Assembly: GCF_001039355.2 (NCBI RefSeq)
Contig: NW_019775642.1
Span: 201,915-265,914, forward strand
Length of the DNA: 64,000 nucleotides
Source of the DNA: Lingula anatina
Taxonomy: Eukaryota; Brachiopoda; Lingulata; Lingulida; Lingulidae
Direction: 5' to 3'
Shown here: positions 10,761 to 20,587 of the stretch, in pieces
How positions within the stretch are numbered: position 1 is the stretch's first letter
Layout: every line of letters starts with the position of its first letter
Made by a program: the position numbers and the translations under genes
The notes under the pieces: generated by a model
The model's input: the letters and a program-made list of their open reading frames with translations, nothing else
What the model was told of the DNA's origin: nothing
Database searches by the model: none

Positions 10761-12203
10761 ATGGCAGCACAAACATTCCTTTCGCCTTCTGCCAAAAGGA
10801 TCCTTCGCCCTCTTGGAAACTTCGAGAATGTGCTGGCCGCAATGCATGAGTGCAAGAACACAACAGTTGCCTTCACCTCGTGGATAAACTCAAAACTCTT
10901 CCTCTCTGACGATGTTTGGAGGACCTCACTTCAGCTGCTCCAGAAAAACATCCCGCATCTTCGTCTTAACATAGTATGGAGAGACGGCAAGAGGTATTTC
11001 AAGTATATGGACGACCCCCATGTGGATTTTGGGATCTTGGATGTGACGTCAGACGACGACTGGAAGACGGTGCACGAGGATATGATGCGCGTGCAATTTC
11101 TAAAAGAAAATGCCCCTCTTTGGAGGGTAAAGATCTTGCGCATGCCCAAACCAAGAGACGTCACCTACAAAGCGGACTTTAGCTCGTATGCACTTAATGG
11201 GTATCCAACAGTAGTAGTGTTTGGCATCCATCACTCTATTTTGGATGGAACATCTTATGTATTGATGTTAAAGAAGCTACTTCAATACCTCAACGCAGTT
11301 TCAAAAAACGACACCACAGAAAATGACGAAGTCGTCACATTCCATCCGAGCACGGAGTCTCTCTTGCCCCAAGACCAGATGGTATTCAAGTGGACAGACT
11401 ATTTCCAAGTGATAAAAGAAAAAATACACAGCTTATTTCCGTACCACAGCCCGTACTTGAAGCGTTTTCCGCCACCGCCAAATTCAGACGAAGGATATAC
11501 GAAGACAGTAGCTTTGGAATTCACAATTTCAGAGACGGAAAGGCTCATAGCAAAGTGCAAGGAACACGAGACAACTGTTCATGGTGCCTTGGTGGCTGCT
11601 GCGTCGATTGCCCTTGTTAATGCCATTAATGAAGGAGCTACGCCACGACCAGCAGATGTCCCTACCTCCCATGTTGTTAATATGCGACGTTTCATGCCAC
11701 CCGAATTTCAAAATGCGTTCGGTGCTTTTGTTGGTTTAACGTACTTAACGATGAGTGTTCCTGCTGCTGCCACTTATCAATCATTTTGGGAACTAGCCAA
11801 AAGCTCAAAGCAGACACTTCATGCAAGTATAAACAACGGAGATGTGATACAAGGTTGTAAAATCCGCGGCCATCTTTTACCAGACGATAACAGTGTTAAA
11901 GGATTGCTAGCATCTGATATATGTAAATATGATATAGGTACATCAAACATAGGAGACTGTGATAAGCGTTGTCCTCCTGGTGAAGCAGACGATAATGTTC
12001 ACGCCACGAGAATCGTCACCTCCACCGCGATGCAGAACTTGTCCAAACTGTTTTACCATTACTTGCACAAATTTCGTGGTCGCTTCTGCTACAATCTTGA
12101 CTATGGAACCAACTGGGTGTGTGAAGTGAACGCCATTAAGCACGCCGAAATGACAGTGGAGCTGATGAAAATGGCAGCAGGGGAGGAGAAATATTGGAAA
12201 TAA
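10761..12203 (+). CDS. Condensation-domain/acyltransferase-like protein, copy 2
   Basis: This is a 480-aa single-exon product starting MAAQTFLSPSAKR at the first ATG after the conserved splice acceptor. It aligns with copies 1 and 3 over its whole length without gaps after the first few residues. HHSILDG (about 157-163) is the HHxxxDG catalytic motif of the condensation/acyltransferase fold. VNMRRFMPP, TSNIGDCD and FCYNLDYG repeat the later landmarks of copy 1. Substitutions cluster at the N-terminus and around residues 130-145 (PKPRDVTYKADF), which may border the substrate tunnel; that placement is inference. It ends EEKYWK. The AATAAA right after the stop in copies 1 and 3 is changed to AAAAAA here, so a more distal signal must serve. 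The reaction is inferred only at superfamily level: acyl transfer from a thioester to an alcohol or amine. Confidence 0.87.
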   Translation: MAAQTFLSPSAKRILRPLGNFENVLAAMHECKNTTVAFTSWINSKLFLSDDVWRTSLQLLQKNIPHLRLNIVWRDGKRYFKYMDDPHVDFGILDVTSDDDWKTVHEDMMRVQFLKENAPLWRVKILRMPKPRDVTYKADFSSYALNGYPTVVVFGIHHSILDGTSYVLMLKKLLQYLNAVSKNDTTENDEVVTFHPSTESLLPQDQMVFKWTDYFQVIKEKIHSLFPYHSPYLKRFPPPPNSDEGYTKTVALEFTISETERLIAKCKEHETTVHGALVAAASIALVNAINEGATPRPADVPTSHVVNMRRFMPPEFQNAFGAFVGLTYLTMSVPAAATYQSFWELAKSSKQTLHASINNGDVIQGCKIRGHLLPDDNSVKGLLASDICKYDIGTSNIGDCDKRCPPGEADDNVHATRIVTSTAMQNLSKLFYHYLHKFRGRFCYNLDYGTNWVCEVNAIKHAEMTVELMKMAAGEEKYWK

Positions 12204-13015
12204 TTAAGAAAAAAACTTGCGAAGTATTTGTTTTGCGCTGTAGGTCATTTTTGTTACAGAGGGCTTTAAAGATTGATAAAGTAGAGAAAAGGAGACTGAG
12301 GAAAAAGAGAAAAAATATTTACTCAAAATGGACTGATGGAAGCCCATTAACAGTTATAAGAAAAACTTGAACAATATATTTGAGACTAGATTGAGTAATT
12401 TTTGCATTTGTATATAGCTACATGTATGCACACGAATGCACTGGTACATAAATTAAACTGAATATATTGAAACGCAGGCCACTCCGGCGTCGATGCAGCC
12501 CGAATGGGGCGACTCAATCTTGTGCGGGATTGGGGCGGATATTGCGATCCCGTGGGAAAGTATATCTCAAGTTAATGACAATAGTGGATTTCCGTTCAAA
12601 TATCTGTTAAAAAAAGAAAAATAAAATGACAAACATAACAAATTATGTTACATGCGTTATAGTTTGGTTAGCACTTTATAAATACTGAACCTCTGATTTC
12701 GGTGTCTCTTTCAAAGTCTTAGACCAGTGTTCTGGTCACAGTGTTCTGTAATGTTCCTCTGAACTCTGTAGTTGCGAAGATTAAAGTCACTTAAGGTTCC
12801 TCAAAGTTCAGGTAGCGTTTCACCGAGCTCAACTGCTTCACAAAGCANGCGAGCTCAATTGCTTCACAAAGCACACTTAAATTATTAGTAGTGTTAATTC
12901 AAATTCAAACAGTAGACCACAACTGTGAAGACAAAGTTAGTCTTTAATTTCTACGACAACGTCTTTAGTAGCTTCCGGACCATTGGTATGGCCTATCGTC
13001 TGGTCCGGAAATGCT
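12204..13015. other. Spacer between units 2 and 3
   Basis: It carries the downstream flank of unit 2, the N at 12848, and a small hairpin with perfect 10-bp arms, TTCCGGACCA (12973-12982) and TGGTCCGGAA (13001-13010), at the junction with unit 3. No gene is seen. Confidence 0.5.
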
Positions 13016-13482
13016 GTAGATGGCAGCACATATCACTAAATATTACTATAGACTTGTCTTGGCACAAGAGTTGCTGTTAATGAAAAAAAAAAAACAACAT
13101 TTTTCTAGGTCACAATGCAAATATAGATCACCGTCGATGCACTGTACTGTGAATAACACCATAAATGCTGCGTAAATGGAACACCAATATAAGCCGTGCT
13201 CTACATAATACGCTGATAATGTACAGGGCGTGTACGTGATGCAGCCTTCCAATGTTTCAGGTAGGTGTTCGACTATTACGGATTCAAAGGGTACTTGTAA
13301 GTCTATTTTATACAGCTTCCCTGTACACTTCTTCTACTATTTGAGAGAGTTCAATGGCTGCTATTCAGTGACAAAGCAGGACTAGTGATTTACAGGCATG
13401 ACGAACCAATTACACTGTATATAGTAAACGGTCGACGACAAGGGTCGTGACTGTATGTCCACGTGACGCATCGTATGATATA

Positions 13483-13604
13483 TTAAGCCCCCTTTATCCT
13501 GGACGGCGTCCTTTGTGCCTCCTTTCTCAGACCCCTGTGATGTCAGTTTTCACGGTCGCACAAAGGACGCAGAGAGGACGCCGTCTAGTGTAAAGGGGGT
13601 TTAG
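13483..13604. mobile_element. MITE-like palindrome present only in unit 3
   Basis: The left end reads TTAAGCCCCCTTTA and continues GACGGCGTCCT. The right end is its inverse, GACGCCGTC then TAAAGGGGGTTTA, and an inner GCACAAAGGACG arm also pairs. The equivalent positions of unit 2 (about 9723-9745) have no such sequence, so the insertion followed the duplication. The ends suggest a TTAA or TTA target, but the exact duplication is ambiguous. Confidence 0.7.
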
Positions 13605-14689
13605 TATTAGAAGTCTTTAGCAACCTTGTATAGACAGATCAAGCGTTCAAGGAAAGAGAGGGTTGAGAGGTATTGTCAAAAAGTACTCAACATCTGTTGC
13701 ATACTTGTTGCCAATAGCAAACTTACGCTGTATTGTTGTATAATGTACTAGTATATGTACTTGGGACTGGATGGCAATCAACGTTCTGTTTCAACAGGGC
13801 TGCGACCCATTCACGACCATGGCAATCACAAATACAACTAGGTGTCAGATATAAATATATAAGCAGAGAACGATATATATATATATATATATGTCGTTCC
13901 CTGCTTTCGTCACTTTTTCCCTTTTTTTCAGAACGAGGTTTGTGACAGATTACAGAACGATTTTTTTTCATACTTTGCATATCATGATATTGAACTAGTG
14001 TTGAAAGTTTTTTTACGTTGTGATTGTGAGTTTTGTTGAAAGGGTCAAAAGTAATCAATAATGACGTCTGCACCATGGCCTTTGCAGATGCTTGTTTTTT
14101 ATACCCTTTACTTGAAGCCAGCTTTATAGTCTAATTTATTGCACGGCATTGCCAATATGTCAACGTTTACACGATTGACGTCTGCTTTATTACTCAGTTC
14201 ACATTTGTTTGCTGCATGGTCTTTAATGATAAGACATGAGCCATTGAGTGTATACACATTAAACTGGTTGTTTGTGACCTATAACATTAAACATATAACA
14301 TATAAGATTAAACTTTCTCTCTGTCTCTCTCTCTCTGTGCGTATGTGTGTGCAAGTGCCCTGTCGTGTCATGAAAAATAAATACAACAAAGGTTTAACCT
14401 TTTGCAAGCCTAACATGAATCACTCTTGCAACTTGAACATTGTACATCTAATCCAAAAACTCTGGAAAATTATGACCGATCTTAAAATTTCTAATTTTTA
14501 GTCACTTTCATACTGGAGAAGATGACTGATGATAGGTGCACAATTGCATTAACTGTGTATTCTATTATTATCTTGTTCCACTGTTTCATAATGTTTTTCA
14601 ACATATTTTCCCTTTGTTTATTTCGGTTTTCCGTTCATAACTTACACGTCTCTGAGTATGAATCGAAAAACTACATTGAACCGCTTAGT

Positions 14690-14708
14690 TTAATTTTTTT
14701 TATTTCAG
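14690..14708 (+). promoter_or_regulatory. Conserved 3' splice site before acyltransferase copy 3
   Basis: A T-rich tract ends TTTCAG at 14708, followed by TTAACGTGATTCG and the ATG at 14740, as in the other two copies. Confidence 0.65.
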
Positions 14709-14739
14709 TTAACGTGATTCGAATTAGAAGTGATATATA

Positions 14740-16182
14740 ATGTCAGCACAGGCAAACCTTTTGCCTTCTACCAAGAGGATCCTTCGCCCTCTTGGACACT
14801 TCGAGAATGTGCTGGCCGCAATGCATGAGTGCAAGAACACAACAGTTGCCTTCACCTCGTGGATAAACTCAAAACTCTTCCTCTCTGACGATGTTTGGAA
14901 AACCTCACTTCAGCTGCTCCAGAAAAACATCCCGCATCTTCGTCTTAACATAGAATGGCAAGACGGCAAGAGGTATTTCAAGTATATGGAAGACCCCTAT
15001 GTGGATATTGAGATCTTGGATGTGACGTCAGACAACGACTGGAAGACGGTGCACGAGGATATGATGCGAGTGCAATTTCTAAGAGAAGATTCCCCTCTTT
15101 GGAGGGTAAATATTTTGCGCATGTCCAAATCAAGAGACGTCACCTACAAAGTGGACTCTAGCTCGTATGCATCTAATGGGTATCCAACAGTTGTAGTGTT
15201 TGCCATCCATCACTCTATTTTGGATGGAACATCTTATATACTGATGTTAAAGCAACTAATTCGATATCTCAACGCAGTTTCGAAAAACGACCCCATTGAG
15301 AATGACGAAGTCGTCACATTCCATCCAAACACGGAGTCTCTCTTGCCCCAAGACAAGATGGCATTCAGGTGGACAGACTATTACCAAGTGATAAAAGAAA
15401 GAATACGAAGTTTATTTCCGTACCACAGCCCGTACTTGCAGCGTTTTCCGCCACCACCAAATTCAGGCAAAGGATATACGAAGACAGTAGCTTTAGTGTT
15501 CACAATTTCAGAGACAGAAAGGATTATTGCAAAGTGCAAAGAACACCAGACAACTGTTCATGGTGCCTTGGTGGCTGCTGCTTCGATTGCCCTTGTAAAT
15601 GCCATTAATGAAGGAGCTACGCCACGACCAGTAGATGTCCCTACCTCCCACGCGGTTAATATGCGACGATTCCTGCCACCCGAGTTTCAAAATGCGTTCG
15701 GTCTTTTCATTGGCTTAACGTACATAACAGTGAGTGTTCCTGCAGTTGCCACTTACCAATCATTTTGGGGATTGGCCAAACGCTCAAAACAGACACTCCA
15801 CGCGAGTTTTCACAACGGAGATATGATTCAGGGTTGTAAAATCCGCGGCCATCTTTTACCAGACGATAACAGTGTGAAAGGATTGTTAGCATCTGATAAG
15901 TGTAAATATGATATGGCTACATCCAACATAGGAGACTGTGACAAGCATTGTCCTCCTGGTGAAGCAGACGATAATGTTCACGCCACGAGAATTGTCACCT
16001 CCACCGCGATGCAGAATGTGCCCAAACTGTTTTATCATTACCTGCATAAATTTCGTGGTCGCTTCTGTTACAACCTTGACTATGGGACCAACTGGGTTTG
16101 CGAAGTGAACGCCATTAAGCACGCCGAAATGACAGTCAAGCTGATGAAAATGGCAGCAGGGGAGGAGAAATATTGGAAATGA
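14740..16182 (+). CDS. Condensation-domain/acyltransferase-like protein, copy 3
   Basis: This 480-aa single-exon product starts MSAQANLLPSTKR. HHSILDG is at about residues 157-163, followed by AVNMRRFLPP, ATSNIGDCD and FCYNLDYG, the same order as copies 1 and 2. It ends EEKYWK with TGA, and AATAAA occurs at 16189. Its own changes include R/K swaps in the 215-245 region and a Met-to-Leu change in the RRF.PP motif; none touches the HHxxxDG motif, so it should be catalytically competent if the family is. Neighbouring copies face the same way and each has its own acceptor site, so each is likely its own transcription unit. Other possible activities of this fold include wax-ester synthesis, alcohol O-acetylation and amide formation; the sequence does not choose among them. 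Confidence 0.87.
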   Translation: MSAQANLLPSTKRILRPLGHFENVLAAMHECKNTTVAFTSWINSKLFLSDDVWKTSLQLLQKNIPHLRLNIEWQDGKRYFKYMEDPYVDIEILDVTSDNDWKTVHEDMMRVQFLREDSPLWRVNILRMSKSRDVTYKVDSSSYASNGYPTVVVFAIHHSILDGTSYILMLKQLIRYLNAVSKNDPIENDEVVTFHPNTESLLPQDKMAFRWTDYYQVIKERIRSLFPYHSPYLQRFPPPPNSGKGYTKTVALVFTISETERIIAKCKEHQTTVHGALVAAASIALVNAINEGATPRPVDVPTSHAVNMRRFLPPEFQNAFGLFIGLTYITVSVPAVATYQSFWGLAKRSKQTLHASFHNGDMIQGCKIRGHLLPDDNSVKGLLASDKCKYDMATSNIGDCDKHCPPGEADDNVHATRIVTSTAMQNVPKLFYHYLHKFRGRFCYNLDYGTNWVCEVNAIKHAEMTVKLMKMAAGEEKYWK

Positions 16183-17879
16183 TTCAGCAATAAACTTGTA
16201 CAGTGTTTCTTTTGCGCAATATAAGTTACACAAATAGATTGTAAAGATTGATGCCGCAGAGAGACGGAGGCTGAAGAAAATAGGAAAAACATTGGCTCAA
16301 AATGGACTTCACCATCCAATGGGACCCCATCAACAGCAAAAAGAAAGACTTGAACTGTAACTTTGAGATTACTTTGAGTATTATTCGCAATTGTACATAG
16401 CTTTGCACACAATGTACTGGTACATAAATTAAACTGTATATATTCAGATGCACCAACAACTACGACTCGGAGTTATTGCATAACACTTGATATAATGTGA
16501 TCACGTTTAACTCGGCAACTGCCGTAAAAAACGCTGGGCGTTATCATTGGAAGAAGCATCTGCATTGCATCAGCACCAAGTTTTGGTTGAAAATACAATA
16601 TCAATCACTGACCACAATTTTGACATTTTACATAGATGTATATTGAATAAGCCCTGGTATAAAGCTGGTAAAACTTTGGGATTGACTTAATTTAAACAAA
16701 CAATTATTTGTGTTTACTGTTAATTTTGGGAAAACTGCATTAAGCGAAGTGTTTGAACTATGTTAATGTTGTAACAGTTGTATTCATTATAATTTAACTT
16801 TTCGTGAATAAAATCATTTAGCACAATTCAGAAATGAGAAGATAATGCAAAATACGAGAATAAAAAACTGTTTATTTGATTCTATAATATAATATAAATC
16901 TCTCCTTCCAATACATCACATCAGAAACCAAATGAAACCGCTACATTCAATGGTAATACCCTCTTTTTCATTACATTCAGGTAACGCATAGATATACAAG
17001 TACTTGAATGGCACACAAACACAGTTGTTAAACTTTGTTTACAATGAAAGTAAGTTGTCCCACTGCTTTCCAAAAGCTGAATATATCAGATAACAAAAAA
17101 ATAATAAAAATAAATAAATAATATCATCTTGTAACAAACTTTTAATCTGAAATCAAACCCTCAACGAGGGTTGAGTCTTAGTAGTCATAAAAAAGGTAAA
17201 ATTATGAGTTTCTGCTAAAATGGTAAAAGCAGTAAGAATCATCTGGAAAAACTGAAATGAAAATTGGAATTAATGTATTGCGTATGGTTTAATGTCTTCA
17301 ATAAATTGTTCTTCAACCCTGCATGTAAACATGAAAGGTTATAGAATCAAACCAATTAAATAAGGCTGTGTATATACATATCCAGGTAACTTTCTGGATT
17401 TCAGCATTCAATTCAACAAGAAATGTTCCCTTTCATTTGCTAAAAAAGAACATATCAAATATGCATCAATATACCATTGTATCAAAAATAGTATAAATGT
17501 ATACATAATTATATATACGTTTGTAAATATTAGGTATCAAAATGTACATAAGTTTAAGATCATATAAAAATACACAGTCACAAATTGTAAAATCTTCACT
17601 AAAACTAAAATTTTTTTCATTTGGCAAATCATTGTACAATGCACATGTTCAACAGTGAAGACCCTTTGGTAATCTATGGACTAGTCTGCCAAGAACAGTT
17701 GTAGCGCTATATATGAAAAACATATAAATATTATATTTATAATAAAAATTGGGCTGTTTATCTAAACACATCAAGTTTCATGTGAAAGTCTTTGAAGCAA
17801 AATGAATAATGAATCCAGGGACTGCTTCATAAAGGAACTTAGGTCCAAACCTTTGTCTAAGCTTTGAGACAAAGGCCCC

Positions 17880-18091
17880 GTTCACATGACAAGTCTATTT
17901 TCTAAAAATCTATTTTCTATTCGCGGTATCTTGTGATCACGGTCTGTGCCCTGAATACCCCGTGACGTAATTACTGGCAGCGCGAGCCAGTTACTTCCAA
18001 AGCTGTTATTAATTCTGGGCTGCCCTCGGAGTGATCACAAGATACTGCAAATAGAAAATAGATTTTTAGAAAATAGATTTTTCATGTGAAC
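17880..18091. mobile_element. Foldback MITE with roughly 60-bp arms
   Basis: The left arm starts GTTCACATGA and runs through CTATTTTCTAAAAATC to TATCTTGTGATCAC. The right arm is its reverse complement with a few mismatches and ends TCATGTGAAC. The core of about 90 bases is GC-richer. No ORF; the target duplication was not resolved. Confidence 0.8.
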
Positions 18092-18293
18092 AGAGTCAAA
18101 AAGTTTTGGGCTAGTTTGAAAAGCTTGAAGTTTCAAACCAACCCTTGATCTTATTGAAGTGGACAACTATGGGTTTGTCAAAAAGTAGACCACATTTTTG
18201 TCAATTTTTTTTTAAATTTCAGATTCAATTAATTCTTGAAACCAGCCCCTGTAGATTACTTTATATTTGCTGTAAATTCACGATATCATTGTA

Positions 18294-18558
18294 GCATCCT
18301 CTACTTCAACCATGAGCACCTCCTGAAATCTTAAAATGCTAAAAAAAGTTTTACAAATTGAAGCTAATCAAAACAAAGAAGTGTCATCTGCTTTAAACCA
18401 AAAGCAATGCCTGAAATAACTAGAGGATCAGAGNGCATCCTCTACTTCAACCATGAGCACCTCCTGAAATCTTAAAATGCTAAAAAAAGTTTTACAAATT
18501 GAAGCTAATCAAAACAAAGAAGTGTCATCTGCTTTAAACCAAAAGCAATGCCTGAAAA
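18294..18558. repeat. Direct repeat of about 124 bp across a single-N join
   Basis: The sequence starting GCATCCTCTACTTCAACC at 18294 is repeated, essentially unchanged, starting at 18435 right after the N at 18434. The short stretch before the N (TAACTAGAGGATCAGAG) is not in the second copy. This is the pattern left when two contig ends that overlap are joined without merging. Confidence 0.8.
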
Positions 18559-20469
18559 AATAAATTACTGAGGATTATGTATAACAGAATAAATTAACGA
18601 AATATATCACAAAAATATACGACCAATGGCACCAGGGAAATATGGAAAGGTTATCGAGGCATAGACTTCCTTTGGACTGAAAACTAAACACAATAAAAAT
18701 ATTAGATGTCTGACACAAAAATGAATTGGTAAATTAATAAAACTCACAATATATGAGGACCAGCATCTGTAAGAAATATATATTAGCAAAAAAAAAAAAC
18801 AAACTCTTGGCACATTCTTCAAACACGAGAATTAACAGTCATAAATAAATTCCAACAATTTCAAAATGTGTAATGCTTAACTACAATATGAATTGTTTTA
18901 TACAGAACAGTGTTAACTACATATCTGTTTACATTAAAACCATGGTGACACTTGACAATTTTCAAACTTGGTAAAAAAAAAAAAAAAAAGAAAAGAAAAA
19001 AAAAAAAGAGCAGCTCATCATGCCTGGCAACTCACAAGGTTTCCCTTCAGTGTAGAAAATAGCACCATGACAACTAATCTATAATATTTATCACATAATT
19101 TTTTTCACAACCATTCATAAAGTGCCTGCTCACTTTGGAAAGGTCTAATAATATATACATTATACATAACATGGATATACAAAGTGAAACATTATGTTTG
19201 AGGAAGGCCGTATAAGACAATGTCTTCAAATCACCAATTATATTATGTCTTACAAATGACCAATCAAATTATACACTGCCTCTCACATTTGACCAATAAC
19301 CTTATAACATGTTTTACTTTTGGCAAATCATATCACATCATGTTTACATCTAACCAATCACGTTTCACCATAATGACACAACCAATCAGGTGACTGTTCA
19401 TCTTGCGAGCACAAGACCAACACAAAACACAGTACAGCAAAATGTATCTTTAAAAACCTCATTTTTCAATAAAGTGAATATATGTTCATGTACTACAATT
19501 GTTTGCAAACAACTGGTAAATTAACAGCAAATAATTGCTTAAGCACAATTGAGTATTTAAGACATTTTTTGGTTTTCATGTTATTTTTATCTATTCTTAA
19601 TTCGACCAATATTTATCTTATATGTTTACTTCTTCAGATGAAAATGATATTTAGGATATCTGTATTTGAGTATTTTTCTAAAAACAATTGCAATATGTTG
19701 CCATGATTTAATTGCAAAGTGAAGAGTCCAAATTTTTGTAAATAACAATATTATTAAATTTTCCACTAGAAAAAATCACTTTGTCTAAGACACATTACTC
19801 TAACACCGAACTGGGGGAAAAAAAAAACTTTCACAAGACACGAAAGTAAATGAAAACTGGACTCGAAGATTTACCATATCAGCCTATATGTGTGCATATG
19901 TACATTCGAACCCTTCAAAATCTACACCACCATAATGCATTACAACATATAGGCATTCTAGAACTGCACCGAGCAGCACTTATACAATCAAAATGACATC
20001 ATTGGGGTTAAAGACCTTAAGAGACTATTCACATTTTGATATCAATTAACTTCTGAAGAAACTTTAAGTGTCGCTGCAATACCTGTAAACTGTAAACCAC
20101 AAACACGTCAAAGACATCCTATCTGGCATATTTTGAACTTCTAGTCCCCCCCATCCCTTTCCACAAAATAATTATATGTTCTGTTGTACTGTATTTTACG
20201 ACCAATCACCACTTCATGCTAAAAAACATAATGACTAAACACGAATATGTTAACAAATGTTCATTTAACAAACCTGTGTATTCCCCACAGATGAGTATTT
20301 ATTTATGACAAGGCTCAACTACTACTAGTAGCAATAAAATCTAAACATAATCCTTTACAACAACTAAAACAATAATCAATATTGTCAAGGCTCCATCTGT
20401 TCTCAGTTTTATTTCTATTTCTTGAATTGATCTATTCATTGTATTCCAACACTGACAACTCTGTCAATG
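18559..20469. repeat. About 1.9-kb direct repeat, copy 1
   Basis: It starts AATAAATTACTGAGG and ends CTCTGTCAATG. It is near-identical to 20588-22489, differing by scattered substitutions and poly-A length only. Copy 1 ends at the N at 20472. It may be two haplotypes assembled in series instead of a true tandem duplication. Confidence 0.85.
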
Positions 20470-20472
20470 TTN

Positions 20473-20587
20473 GAGGAGAAGCGGTAACGGTAGCCGTCCG
20501 GCGGAGCCGGCAGAGCCGGCGGAGCCGGCGGAACGATCCGGACGAGACCGAAACCATGTGTACCGCCAGCGCTAACGCTGGTGGTAC
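20473..20587. other. GC-rich foreign-looking 115-bp insert between the 1.9-kb repeats
   Basis: In a very AT-rich setting this stretch is strongly GC-rich, with a tandem GCCGGCGGA motif and a terminal palindrome (ACCGCCAGCG, then CGCTGGTGGT). It starts right after the N at 20472 and stops where the second 1.9-kb copy begins. It could be contaminant or misassembled sequence, or a short GC-rich repeat from elsewhere in the genome. Confidence 0.6.

Larger units (their letters stand above)
9229..12831 (+). repeat. Tandem duplication unit 2
   Basis: The unit starts TACCCTTAGCCAAAACTCG and ends near TTCAGGTAGCGTTTCACCG, matching unit 1 in order and orientation. It lacks both the foldback of unit 1 and the palindromic insertion of unit 3. 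A (CT)n microsatellite at 10379-10424 lies in the upstream flank; unit 3 has a shorter CT run at the same place. A single N at 12848, just past the unit, is flanked by a repeated GAGCTCAA.TGCTTCACAAAGC segment. Confidence 0.75.
13016..16445 (+). repeat. Tandem duplication unit 3
   Basis: It begins at TAGATGGCAGCACATATCAC, missing the first few dozen bases present in units 1 and 2, and runs through the third gene to the shared TACATAAATTAAACTG tail near 16435. It carries its own palindromic insertion at 13483-13604 and a short (TA)n at about 13873-13892. Confidence 0.72.
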
